The notes beneath the pieces are model-generated. The model saw nothing but the letters and a program-made list of their open reading frames with translations, had not been told where the DNA came from and did no database searches. Positions 9,010-16,958 of a stretch of 64,000 nt of DNA are shown in pieces (position 1 is the stretch's first letter; every line of letters begins with the position of its first letter). This DNA comes from an uncultured Clostridia bacterium (GTDB lineage: Bacteria > Bacillota > Clostridia > TANB77 > CAG-465). Made by a program: the position numbers and the translations under genes. The stretch lies in contig CAOYAN010000002.1 of assembly GCA_948562205.1 (NCBI GenBank), positions 62,001 to 126,000 on the forward strand, given 5' to 3'.

Positions 9010-9819
9010 ATGGATAGTGATGAAGAGAGAAAATTAGATTTATTTAAGATAAATGAAACACTAACATACAGGTTTTATCAAATGCCAAAAGAATTATTTA
9101 GGAATCCATTATATAAAGATAAATTATCTTTGGAGGCTAAAGTAACTTATACACTATTGCTTGATAGATTGGAGCTGTCAAGAATAAATAAATGGTTTAA
9201 TGAGAATGGGGAGATATACTTAATTTATACAAGGCAAGAACTTATAAATGAGTTAAAAATATCTAGGACAACAGCTTCCAAAGTGTTTAGTGAATTAAAG
9301 AAATGTAATCTAATAAAAGAGGAAAGACTAGGACAGGGAATGGCAAATAGAATTTATATAGGTAAAATGCAATCAGAAGATTTGGAAAAATTTAAAGAGA
9401 AAACTTTCAGAAGTCCAAAAGAAGAACTTCTAGAAGTCCAAAATAGAATTTCTAGAAGTCTAAAAGAAAACACTAATAATACTGATATAAATAATACTGA
9501 TTTTAATATTTATAATAGTGAAGATAAAATTTTTTTTGCAGATAGAGTTTCTTTAAAAATGAAAGAACTAAATAATTTAGTTGAACAATATGACATTGAA
9601 AAAACAGCTAAAATAATTGTAGCATTAGATTTATATAAAAAATCTAGTGGTAAAATGTATGTTAGCGATTATAATGCTATGTTAAATTGGGTAATAAATA
9701 AAGTTTCAAGAGATGAAAAAAAAGAGATGGAAGGTAATTTTAAAAGAAGTAATATTAGATATAAAAATTATGAACAAAGAGAATATGATGACATAGAGTC
9801 TTTTTATGACAATATATGA
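9010..9819 (+). CDS. Replication initiator RepA (RepA_N type)
   Basis: A 269-residue protein with the N-terminal RepA_N pattern: FYQMPKELFRNPLYKDKLSLEAKVTYTLLLDRLELSRINKW, then a winged-helix segment (TRQELINELKISRTTASKVFSELKKCNLIKEERLGQGMANRIYIG). It probably starts replication of the excised circle. The C-terminal third is polar and low in complexity (NNTDINNTDFN). ATG 9010 is preceded by AAAGGAG; the in-frame TTG further upstream would overlap that site. Confidence 0.85.
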   Translation: MDSDEERKLDLFKINETLTYRFYQMPKELFRNPLYKDKLSLEAKVTYTLLLDRLELSRINKWFNENGEIYLIYTRQELINELKISRTTASKVFSELKKCNLIKEERLGQGMANRIYIGKMQSEDLEKFKEKTFRSPKEELLEVQNRISRSLKENTNNTDINNTDFNIYNSEDKIFFADRVSLKMKELNNLVEQYDIEKTAKIIVALDLYKKSSGKMYVSDYNAMLNWVINKVSRDEKKEMEGNFKRSNIRYKNYEQREYDDIESFYDNI

Positions 9820-9836
9820 TAAGAGGAGAAGTAATT

Positions 9837-10256
9837 ATGGGAGAAGTAATTGTAGAAATAAGGGGAAATAAATTTTCTGAAATAGATATAGATAATATGC
9901 TTATAGATTTTATTATGTTAGGAGAAAATGTATATTATAAAAATCAGAAAAATATTGAAAAGCAGGTAAAAGCTTTTGTAAAAAAATATAAAAGAGATGG
10001 TATGAATATTATAACTAAAAAAAGACATTTAAAGCAATTTTTAAACTCTGCTAAATTGATTTATCAATTAACAGGGTTTTATTCATATAAAAATACTTAT
10101 GATAAATATGTATATACATTAAATCAGAATCTAAAAGGAAGTAAAGTATATTTACATTTAAAAGATGAAAAAGAATTAGTAGTAATATATAATTCTATAT
10201 CGAGTTTTTTGGAAAGTTGGTTTATTCATAGAAGGTGGGAGGATTTGGTTAAATGA
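9837..10256 (+). CDS. Element protein of unknown function
   Basis: A 139-residue basic protein with no recognised family. It has a phage-integrase-like flavour (a KYKRDGMNIITKKRHLKQFLNSAKLIYQLTG helical stretch), but no catalytic residues can be assigned. The ATG at 9837 is preceded by AGAGGAGAA. It overlaps the next gene by four bases (ATGA), so it belongs to the same operon as RepA and the DUF3846 and RadC-like genes. Confidence 0.6.
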   Translation: MGEVIVEIRGNKFSEIDIDNMLIDFIMLGENVYYKNQKNIEKQVKAFVKKYKRDGMNIITKKRHLKQFLNSAKLIYQLTGFYSYKNTYDKYVYTLNQNLKGSKVYLHLKDEKELVVIYNSISSFLESWFIHRRWEDLVK

Positions 10257-10609
10257 AAGAAAATGAAATAACAATTTTATATAAAAAAGTAGATGAGAAT
10301 CCGAAAGTTTTGAAAATAAAAAATACTTTAGAAGAAAAGCAAAAGTTAGTTGGTGGACTTATTGAAGTAGTACCATATATAGATAATATGCTAATTATTT
10401 GTAATGAAGAAGGAAAAATACATAATTTAGAAGAAAATATTAGATTTAGTAATGATTATATTGCAGGAGATTTTTTTGTAATAGGTGATGATTATGAAAA
10501 TGGAGATTTCAAGTCTTTAACTAATGAAGAAATAAGAAGAGCTAAAAATGATATAAGAAACAGAAGTGTACATTATATTAAAATGTATAATGTATTAGAG
10601 AATGAATGA
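10253..10609 (+). CDS. DUF3846 family protein
   Basis: A 118-residue protein with the DUF3846 pattern: ITILYKKVDENPKVLKIKN, LVGGLIEVVPYIDNMLIICNEEGK and a C-terminal AGDFFVIGDDYENGDFKSLT. This family is common in clostridial conjugative elements and phages; its function is unknown. A second, divergent copy lies at 13421-13759 in front of the coupling protein. It overlaps both neighbours by a few bases. Confidence 0.75.
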   Translation: MKENEITILYKKVDENPKVLKIKNTLEEKQKLVGGLIEVVPYIDNMLIICNEEGKIHNLEENIRFSNDYIAGDFFVIGDDYENGDFKSLTNEEIRRAKNDIRNRSVHYIKMYNVLENE

Positions 10610-11168
10610 TTTGAAAATAAATATTGAAGAAAAACCTAAATCTAATATAAAAAGTGGAATAATTATTAAGTCAAAAGAGGACATATATAATATGTCAGAA
10701 ATACAAGAAATAAAAAATGCAATACAAGAGTACCTTATTTTAATTGGGATGAATAATAGAAATGAAGTAAGAAATGTAAATCTTATTGGTATAGGAAAAA
10801 GTAATTTAATACATTTAGACAGTAAAGATATTATCAGAACAGCATTGATAAATGCTTCAGATAAAGTAATAATGGTGCATAATCATCCCTCAAATAATAC
10901 AGAGCCTAGTAGTGCAGATAAACATATTACAAATGTTACAAGTAAAATGTTAGAAGTATTTAATGTAAAGTTATTAGATCATATTATAGTAACAGACACA
11001 GAATGTGTTAGTATGAAAGAATTGGAAAAAATAAACGAGAATTATGAAGATAATAAACTTGGATTGCTAGATAAAGGTATTTTGTTAGAAGAAAATATTA
11101 GATTAAAGGAAAAATTGAAAAAAAATAATAAAAGTAGAAAAATGAAAATGGAAGAAAGGGAAATATAA
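10602..11168 (+). CDS. RadC-like JAB/MPN domain protein
   Basis: A 188-residue protein with the JAB metal-binding motif of RadC-like proteins: MVHNHPSNNTEPSSAD (residues about 95-111), preceded by RNEVRNVNLIGIGKSNLIHLDSKDIIRTALI. The helix-hairpin-helix part of chromosomal RadC is absent. Such shortened RadC/JAB proteins are frequent on mobile elements and are often linked to antirestriction genes, as here (ArdC-like gene next). The biochemical activity is unproven. The C-terminal 40 residues are a charged tail. Confidence 0.8.
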   Translation: MNDLKINIEEKPKSNIKSGIIIKSKEDIYNMSEIQEIKNAIQEYLILIGMNNRNEVRNVNLIGIGKSNLIHLDSKDIIRTALINASDKVIMVHNHPSNNTEPSSADKHITNVTSKMLEVFNVKLLDHIIVTDTECVSMKELEKINENYEDNKLGLLDKGILLEENIRLKEKLKKNNKSRKMKMEEREI

Positions 11169-11188
11169 ATAAAAGGAGGAGATTTTAT

Positions 11189-11245
11189 TTGAATAATAAA
11201 ATATTAAGAACTTTATATTTTCTAGGTGTTGTAAATGGAAAATAA
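11189..11245 (+). CDS. Possible 18-residue leader peptide
   Basis: A TTG start at 11189 lies 6 bases after a strong AAAGGAGGAG site and opens an 18-codon frame (LNNKILRTLYFLGVVNGK). The frame overlaps the start of the ArdC-like gene by 11 bases. Because the ArdC-like gene has only a weak AGGTG site, the short frame may couple its translation. Confidence 0.35.
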   Translation: MNNKILRTLYFLGVVNGK

Positions 11246-12155
11246 ATATAGTACTGAAGAATATAAAAAGATAAAAGATAAAGAAAGAGAAGATTTAAAA
11301 GATACTCTAAATCAAGGAATAAAAGATGCCTTAAATTCTGAAAGATATAAAAACTTTCTTAATATAATGAGTAGATGTCATAATTATAGTTTTACTAATT
11401 CGCTACTTATATCACTACAAAATGAAAATGCTACACTTGTTAAATCTTTTACTGATTGGAAGAAAGACAAGGTTAGCATAAATAAGAATGAAAAAGGAAT
11501 AAAAATATTTTGTCCTGTAAAACAAGTTTTTGTAGAATACCAAAAAGATGATAAAGGTAGAGTAGCATTAGATGAAAAAGGGGAAAAAATAGAAAAAGGA
11601 AAAACTGAAAGAACTACTTTTAAAGTGGGGAGAGTATTTGATATTTCTCAGACTAATGCTGATAGAGAAAAATACGAATTAAAAAAAGAGAGTGATGAAA
11701 AAATTTTAAATAAGGATCAAATAATATCAACTTTAGAAAAAGTTAGCGGAATAAAAATTAACTTTAAAAATAGTTTAGGTAGAGCAAATGGATTATTTTA
11801 CCCTGAACAGCAAAAAATCGAAATAAGAGCTAATATGGGAGATATAAAAACTATTTCAACCTGTGTTCACGAAGTTGCACACTCATTACTTCATAATAAA
11901 AATAGTAAATTAAATTTGTCTAAAGAGCAAAAAGAATTTGAGGCGGAAAGTGTAGCTTATGTTGTATGTAAAAACTTAAATGTAGATTCTAAGGAAAATA
12001 ACTTTTTATATTTAGCTAACTGGGTAGGTAAAGAAGATATATCTGATTTTAAAGATTCATTAGATAGAATACAAAAGACAAGTAATGATATTTTAAAATA
12101 TTTTGAGAAAGAAAATAGTAAGAAATTTGAAAAACAAGTACAAAACGAGATGTAA
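11235..12155 (+). CDS. ArdC-like antirestriction protein with zinc protease domain
   Basis: A 306-residue protein. The N-terminal part (residues about 15-150) has the ArdC/DUF1738-like single-stranded-DNA-binding pattern (FLNIMSRCHNYSFTNSLLISLQNENATLVKSFTDWKK, then KIFCPV and TFKVGRVFDISQT). The C-terminal part has a zinc-metallopeptidase motif, H212-E-V-A-H216, followed by an acidic EFEAESVAYVVC motif. ArdC proteins travel with conjugating DNA and protect it against host restriction. It lies directly upstream of the probable oriT, in the leading region that enters the recipient early. Confidence 0.8.
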   Translation: MENKYSTEEYKKIKDKEREDLKDTLNQGIKDALNSERYKNFLNIMSRCHNYSFTNSLLISLQNENATLVKSFTDWKKDKVSINKNEKGIKIFCPVKQVFVEYQKDDKGRVALDEKGEKIEKGKTERTTFKVGRVFDISQTNADREKYELKKESDEKILNKDQIISTLEKVSGIKINFKNSLGRANGLFYPEQQKIEIRANMGDIKTISTCVHEVAHSLLHNKNSKLNLSKEQKEFEAESVAYVVCKNLNVDSKENNFLYLANWVGKEDISDFKDSLDRIQKTSNDILKYFEKENSKKFEKQVQNEM

Positions 12156-12167
12156 GTTTTTTGAAGG

Positions 12168-12212
12168 ACAAGATTCGCAAATGTCGGCAAAATGCCACCA
12201 TTTACATCTTGT
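12168..12212 (+). other. Probable origin of transfer (oriT) palindrome
   Basis: A 45-base interrupted palindrome has three nested matching arms: ACAAGAT with ATCTTGT, AAATG with CATTT, and GGCA with TGCC around AAA. A second small palindrome, AGGAAA-A-TTTCCT, follows at 12214-12226. It lies between the ArdC-like gene and mobC, the usual place for oriT in MOBP systems. The nick site cannot be assigned by eye. Confidence 0.55.
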
Positions 12213-12248
12213 TAGGAAAATTTCCTAAGACCTTTTTAGGAGGTGGAT

Positions 12249-12536
12249 ATGAAAAAAATAACAATACGAGTAACAGATGAGATGAACGACAAATTATTAA
12301 ATGAATCTAAAAAACTTAATATAAGTAAGAATGCATATATAAATATTTTGTTTACTAAAAGAAAAGTAAATATATTTGATGGAAAAAAAGATATATTGTT
12401 AGAGCTAAATAGAATAGGTAATAATTTAAATCAGTTAACAAAACTTGCAAACTCTCATATTATTAATGTTGTAGATTTAAAAGATATAAAAAGTGAGTTA
12501 AAAAATATATGGCAATTTTTAAGTGCATTAAAGTAA
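12249..12536 (+). CDS. MobC-like relaxosome protein
   Basis: A 95-residue protein. It has an N-terminal ribbon-helix-helix (KKITIRVTDEMNDKLLNESKKLNISKNAYINIL) and the MobC-type C-terminal motif ELNRIGNNLNQLTKLANSH. MobC proteins bind oriT and help the relaxase nick DNA. The ATG at 12249 is chosen 5 bases after AGGAGG; a GTG at 12243 would overlap that site. It overlaps the relaxase gene by 28 bases. Confidence 0.85.
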   Translation: MKKITIRVTDEMNDKLLNESKKLNISKNAYINILFTKRKVNIFDGKKDILLELNRIGNNLNQLTKLANSHIINVVDLKDIKSELKNIWQFLSALK

Positions 12537-13417
12537 AAAAATACAATCTTGGAGAATTGCTGAAGTATGTTACTAGAGTTGATAAAACAAAAGATGAATT
12601 AGTATATGCGAAAGATTGTAGTGTGGAAACAGCAAAATATGAATTTGAGTTTGTAAAGAAGTTATACAATAAGAAAGATAAAAGACAATATTATCATTTT
12701 GCACAATCATTTAGTCCTGAAGATAAAATAACACCACAACTTGCACATCAAATTGGAAAAGAAATGTTAAAGTGTTTTGATGGGTTTCAAGTAGTGATGG
12801 GAACACATATTGATAAAGAACATTTGCACAATCATTTTGTTATAAATAGTGTGAGTTTTGAAAATGGACTGAAGTATCATCAAAGTAAAAAAGATTTAGA
12901 AAATATAAAAATACTTTCTAACGAACTTTGCAAAAAGTATAATTTAAGAACTATAAAAATTGAAGCAGGAAAATGTAGTAAATATATGGACAAAAATGAA
13001 TGTCATATAACAAATAAAACAGAAACTGAAAAGCAAAAGCTAATTAAATCAATAAGCAAGTGTATTAAGTCCTCTAAATCAAAAGAACAATTTATATTTA
13101 AAATGAATGAGTTAGGTTACAAGGTAAAGTGGCAAGATACAAGAAAGTATATAACATATACAACACCTGATGGTATGAAGTTTAGAGATAAAAGATTACA
13201 CAATGTTAAATATACAAAAGAAAGAATGGAAATATATTTTGATAAATTATCAAAAAGAAATAAGGTAAAAAATACAATTATTGGAGTTAGTTCAATAAAT
13301 AAAGATACAAGTAATAAACAAAAAGATGGTTTAGATACAAAAGAATATTCAGATATAGCAAAAAAAGATTATATTAAGAAAAATGAAAATGCAAGTAGCA
13401 TTGAATGGGAGGAGTAA
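12509..13417 (+). CDS. MOBP-type relaxase (MobA/VirD2 family)
   Basis: A 302-residue relaxase, which should nick oriT and lead the transferred strand. The histidine triad is clear: H100-IDKE-H105-L-H107-N-H109, followed by FVINSVSF. The candidate nicking tyrosine is in the N-terminal part (KYVTR or YHFAQSF). RQYYHFAQSFSPEDKITPQLAHQIG is the typical preceding segment. The C-terminal half is a basic region without an extra domain. It is preceded by mobC and followed by the second DUF3846 gene and the coupling protein. Confidence 0.9.
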   Translation: MAIFKCIKVKKYNLGELLKYVTRVDKTKDELVYAKDCSVETAKYEFEFVKKLYNKKDKRQYYHFAQSFSPEDKITPQLAHQIGKEMLKCFDGFQVVMGTHIDKEHLHNHFVINSVSFENGLKYHQSKKDLENIKILSNELCKKYNLRTIKIEAGKCSKYMDKNECHITNKTETEKQKLIKSISKCIKSSKSKEQFIFKMNELGYKVKWQDTRKYITYTTPDGMKFRDKRLHNVKYTKERMEIYFDKLSKRNKVKNTIIGVSSINKDTSNKQKDGLDTKEYSDIAKKDYIKKNENASSIEWEE

Positions 13418-13420
13418 TAT

Positions 13421-13759
13421 ATGAGTAGAGATTATATGATTACTATTTTAAAAAGACCAAACAAGCCTCCTGAAATTATAAAAATACCTAAAAAATTAAA
13501 AAATATGGCTAAATTAGTTGATGGTATTGTAGAAGAAATTAGATATGAAAAAGTAATAGTAGTATACAATAGAAATCAAGATGATTTTAAATTAAAAAGA
13601 AATAAAGTTTTTAAGGATTTAACATTGAAAGGGAACATACTTATTGTAGGAAACTATGAAGAAGAGGGAGATATTAGATCATTAAAGAAAAAAGAAATAG
13701 TAGAATATATGAGAAAAATCAAATATAAACAAAAGGAAGTCCAAAATGAAGTTGAATAG
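13421..13759 (+). CDS. Second DUF3846-like protein
   Basis: A 112-residue protein that shares the layout of the gene at 10253: an ITILKRPNKPPEIIKIPK start, KLVDGIVEEIRYEKVIVVYN and a final ILIVGNYEEEGDIRSL. It is probably an old duplicate. It ends 14 bases inside the coupling-protein gene. Function unknown. Confidence 0.65.
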   Translation: MSRDYMITILKRPNKPPEIIKIPKKLKNMAKLVDGIVEEIRYEKVIVVYNRNQDDFKLKRNKVFKDLTLKGNILIVGNYEEEGDIRSLKKKEIVEYMRKIKYKQKEVQNEVE

Positions 13760-15587
13760 AAAAGTAATAGCTTTCTTTATATGTACAATTTTAATATTAC
13801 CTTTTTCGATGTATATAGGATATTACTTAAATTCTATGTTAGTATCTAAGGATATTACATTTGAATTTGTTGAAATATTAAAAAGTTTAACAAATGGTAA
13901 GATATTAAGTTTAATATTTTGTATTCAAGCATTATTTATGATGCTGTTTTTTATGCTCATTTTTGCACAAAAATATGGAATGTATAAAGCAAATACAGAA
14001 ATGATTACAACTAATATTTCTATTCCAAAACATTACGGTCAAGGACAATATGGAACTAGTAGATTTGCAACAAATAAAGAATTTGATAGAACATATACTA
14101 AATTAAAGTTTAATAAAAATCAAGATTATTTATCACAGTCAATATCTAATGGTGGAGTAGTTGTAAAACATAATTCTAAAAGAGATTATGAAGAAATTAG
14201 TGTAGTATCAGATAATAAACATTTAATTTGTTTAGGTAATACAGGAGCAGGTAAAACGAGAAGAATACTTATAGAAAGTTTATGCATTTTAGGACTTTCA
14301 GGAGAGAGTATTATAGTTTCAGATCCTAAAGGAGAATTATATCAAATGACATCACAATTCTTTAACAAATTAGGTTATGAAGTGAATGTAATAGATTTTA
14401 AAACTCCTAAAAAATCTAATAAGTACAACTTTTTACAACCTATAATAAATGCAATTCAAAATGATGATATAAAAAGAGCAGAAGATTTGACTTGGGATTT
14501 AGTAGAAAATATAGTACAAAAAACTAATTCTAATTCTGATCCTTTATGGGAGAATGGAGAAAAAAGCATTATAGCAGGTAGTATAATGACAGTACTATTA
14601 GAAAACAAAAATAATAGAGATTATCAGAATTTAACCAATGTTTATAGCTTTATATCTAATATGTGTCAATCAGATGAAAATGGCTTTATGCCTTTAACAG
14701 AGTATATAGAGAATTTACCTGATGAAAACCCAGCAAAAAAGATTTTTTCTATTTCAACAATAGCTCCTGAAAAAACAAGGAGTTCTTTTTTTACTTCAGC
14801 ACTTTCAACACTAAGATTATTTAGTAGTAATAGTATTTATACGATGACAAATGATAGTGATTTTAGATTAGAAGATATAGGAGAAAAGAAATGTATAAGA
14901 TATATTATTCTACCCGATGAAAGAACTACATTTTATACACTTGCTACATTATTTGTTAGTCAACAATATCAAGCATTAGTTAATTTAGCAGATAGTAGAG
15001 GTGGAAAACTTAAAGTTAGAAATAACTTTATTTTAGAAGAATTTGGTAACTTTACTAAAATTGCTAATTTTGAAAATATGCTAACAGTCAGCCGTGGAAG
15101 AAATATAAGATTTAGTATGTTTTTACAATCTTTTTCTCAACTTGAAACAAAGTATTCAAAGACAGTAGCACAAAATATTATGGATAATGCACAAGTATGG
15201 ATTTATCTTAGAACTTCAAGCTATGAAACAGCAGAGATAATAAGTAAAAAATTAGGAAGTTACACAGTTTCAGTAAATAGTCAAAGTAATTCAGTAAGTA
15301 GAAATAGTGATAATATAAGTGAATCTATGAATCTTATAGGAAGAAATTTACTTACACCTGATGAAGTATTAAGATTTGAAAGTCCTTATGCTTTGGTATT
15401 GCAATCAGGTTATTTTTCGGCAAAAACTGAGATACCTGATTTATCTAAATGGCAGTTTAATAAAGTACTAGGACTTGGAGATGAAGAAGAAAATAGAATA
15501 ATAAGAGAGAAAACAGAAAATGAAAGAAAAGTTTTAGAAGAAGAGAAAATAAAACTTTGGAAAATATGGGAAGATTACAAGTATTAA
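13746..15587 (+). CDS. Type IV coupling protein VirD4/TraG
   Basis: A 613-residue inner-membrane ATPase that delivers the relaxase-DNA complex to the transfer channel. Two membrane helices lie at residues about 8-28 and 55-80. The Walker A motif GNTGAGKT is at 164-171, followed by SIIVSDPKGELY. The Walker B region is FILEEFGNFTKIANFENMLTVSRGRNI, with a SMFLQSFSQLETKY motif; all are typical of the VirD4/TraG family. The charged C-terminal tail (after about 575) may bind the relaxosome. Confidence 0.93.
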   Translation: MKLNRKVIAFFICTILILPFSMYIGYYLNSMLVSKDITFEFVEILKSLTNGKILSLIFCIQALFMMLFFMLIFAQKYGMYKANTEMITTNISIPKHYGQGQYGTSRFATNKEFDRTYTKLKFNKNQDYLSQSISNGGVVVKHNSKRDYEEISVVSDNKHLICLGNTGAGKTRRILIESLCILGLSGESIIVSDPKGELYQMTSQFFNKLGYEVNVIDFKTPKKSNKYNFLQPIINAIQNDDIKRAEDLTWDLVENIVQKTNSNSDPLWENGEKSIIAGSIMTVLLENKNNRDYQNLTNVYSFISNMCQSDENGFMPLTEYIENLPDENPAKKIFSISTIAPEKTRSSFFTSALSTLRLFSSNSIYTMTNDSDFRLEDIGEKKCIRYIILPDERTTFYTLATLFVSQQYQALVNLADSRGGKLKVRNNFILEEFGNFTKIANFENMLTVSRGRNIRFSMFLQSFSQLETKYSKTVAQNIMDNAQVWIYLRTSSYETAEIISKKLGSYTVSVNSQSNSVSRNSDNISESMNLIGRNLLTPDEVLRFESPYALVLQSGYFSAKTEIPDLSKWQFNKVLGLGDEEENRIIREKTENERKVLEEEKIKLWKIWEDYKY

Positions 15588-15600
15588 GGAGGGATAATCT

Positions 15601-15849
15601 ATGGATTTAAATAGTTCAATATTAGTTACAGGAACAATAAAACTACTAAATGATTTAATAACATCACTTACTGGTATATCAATACTTGTTGCAACTGTTA
15701 TGGGAATATATTATTTAGCAAGAAAATCATCTTGTGATGAGCAGGAAGGTAAAATGCTTACAAGAAGATTATTTGTAGCAATAGGATGTTGTGTACTAAT
15801 AACAATTATAAAAGTTTTAATACAAGTAATTACAAGTTATTATACATAG
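15601..15849 (+). CDS. Small membrane protein, VirB2/TrbC-like
   Basis: An 82-residue protein with two hydrophobic helices (residues about 10-40 and 56-80) separated by a short charged loop with CDEQEGKMLTRR. Size, topology and position between the coupling protein and the TrbL-like protein resemble the VirB2-like small proteins of gram-positive conjugative elements. No signal peptide cleavage site is evident. A GGAGGG site precedes the ATG. Confidence 0.6.
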   Translation: MDLNSSILVTGTIKLLNDLITSLTGISILVATVMGIYYLARKSSCDEQEGKMLTRRLFVAIGCCVLITIIKVLIQVITSYYT

Positions 15850-15858
15850 GAGAAAATA

Positions 15859-16701
15859 ATGGAAAAGTTACTTACAAATTTATTTATTTCAATAATAAAA
15901 TCAGCAGATAATACAATAAATTATGCTTTTGAAAATATGGTAAAAATTTGTTTTAATGCAGAAGAATATTTAACAGAGTTGTTATCTATACAAGTTTTAG
16001 ATTTTACTATGTTAAAGTCTGTTATTAGAAATTTTGCAATAGCACTTATTATTCTAAAATTTATAAAAAAGGGAGTTGAAATGTATCTTACTTGGACTGA
16101 GGGAAGTTCAGATACACCAATTCATATATATGTCTTATACTTTATACGAAGTATGGTACTAATTTTAGTATTTCCATTTGTATATGATATTTTTGTAAAT
16201 ATTGGTACTGACTTTGCAAATCAATTACTTACAAGCTTAAATTTATCGTATCAAGAAGGACTAACAGCGAATTTAGCTACAATATCAGCAGTTGGACTTA
16301 ATACAGCAATACTTGGATTAATAGAACTGATAATGCTAATTCTACTTTATATACAAATGCTTATGCGAGGTGTAGAAATGTTTGTACTTAAACTTAGTTT
16401 TCCTATATTTTGTGTTGGATTATTAGATAGCAATAAAGGTGTATTTGTACCTTTTATAAAAAAGTTTTTACAATGTACTTTTACAGTCATAATTCAAATT
16501 ATTCTTGCAAAAATAGATATACTACTCTTATCATCTTCACAATTAATAATGGGGATAGCAGTATTACTTGTTGCACTTAGAACACCTAAATTTTTACAGG
16601 AATTTATGCTTGTAGCAGGTAATGGATCAAGTGGAATTTCAAATGCAGTTTTAACAACATCAAAAGTAATTGAACTTAAAGGACAAATAACTAAAAAATA
16701 A
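15859..16701 (+). CDS. TrbL/VirB6-like channel membrane protein
   Basis: A 280-residue polytopic membrane protein with about five or six hydrophobic segments (near residues 52-72, 92-115, 150-180, 190-215, 225-255). A polar N-terminal part precedes the first helix. Topology and location match the VirB6/TrbL-type component of the transfer channel. The final segment is glycine and serine rich (AGNGSSGISNAVL), as in related proteins. Confidence 0.7.
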   Translation: MEKLLTNLFISIIKSADNTINYAFENMVKICFNAEEYLTELLSIQVLDFTMLKSVIRNFAIALIILKFIKKGVEMYLTWTEGSSDTPIHIYVLYFIRSMVLILVFPFVYDIFVNIGTDFANQLLTSLNLSYQEGLTANLATISAVGLNTAILGLIELIMLILLYIQMLMRGVEMFVLKLSFPIFCVGLLDSNKGVFVPFIKKFLQCTFTVIIQIILAKIDILLLSSSQLIMGIAVLLVALRTPKFLQEFMLVAGNGSSGISNAVLTTSKVIELKGQITKK

Positions 16702-16910
16702 TGTATGTAATATATGAAATTATTTCTATACTTAGAGTATGGATTATTCCACTTGGCGTAACACTAAGGTGTATATATTGCTTAATTCAAATAATATATA
16801 ATGAAGATGAAAGAAAAGTAAATACTAAAAGAATGATTAATGCTATACTATTTTTGATAGTATCAGAGGTTGTATTTGTAATTCAGGATATAATTGAATA
16901 TTATTATTAA
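16701..16910 (+). CDS. Small two-helix membrane protein of the transfer module
   Basis: A 69-residue protein with hydrophobic segments at about residues 5-30 and 45-63 around a charged loop (NEDERKVNTKR). The layout is like that of the 82-residue protein at 15601, so it may be a second VirB2-like subunit. The ATG overlaps the stop of the TrbL-like gene (TAATG). Confidence 0.55.
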   Translation: MYVIYEIISILRVWIIPLGVTLRCIYCLIQIIYNEDERKVNTKRMINAILFLIVSEVVFVIQDIIEYYY

Positions 16911-16958
16911 ATATGATATTATAATATAAATAATAATTTGTTGAGGCGAAGTGAGAAT

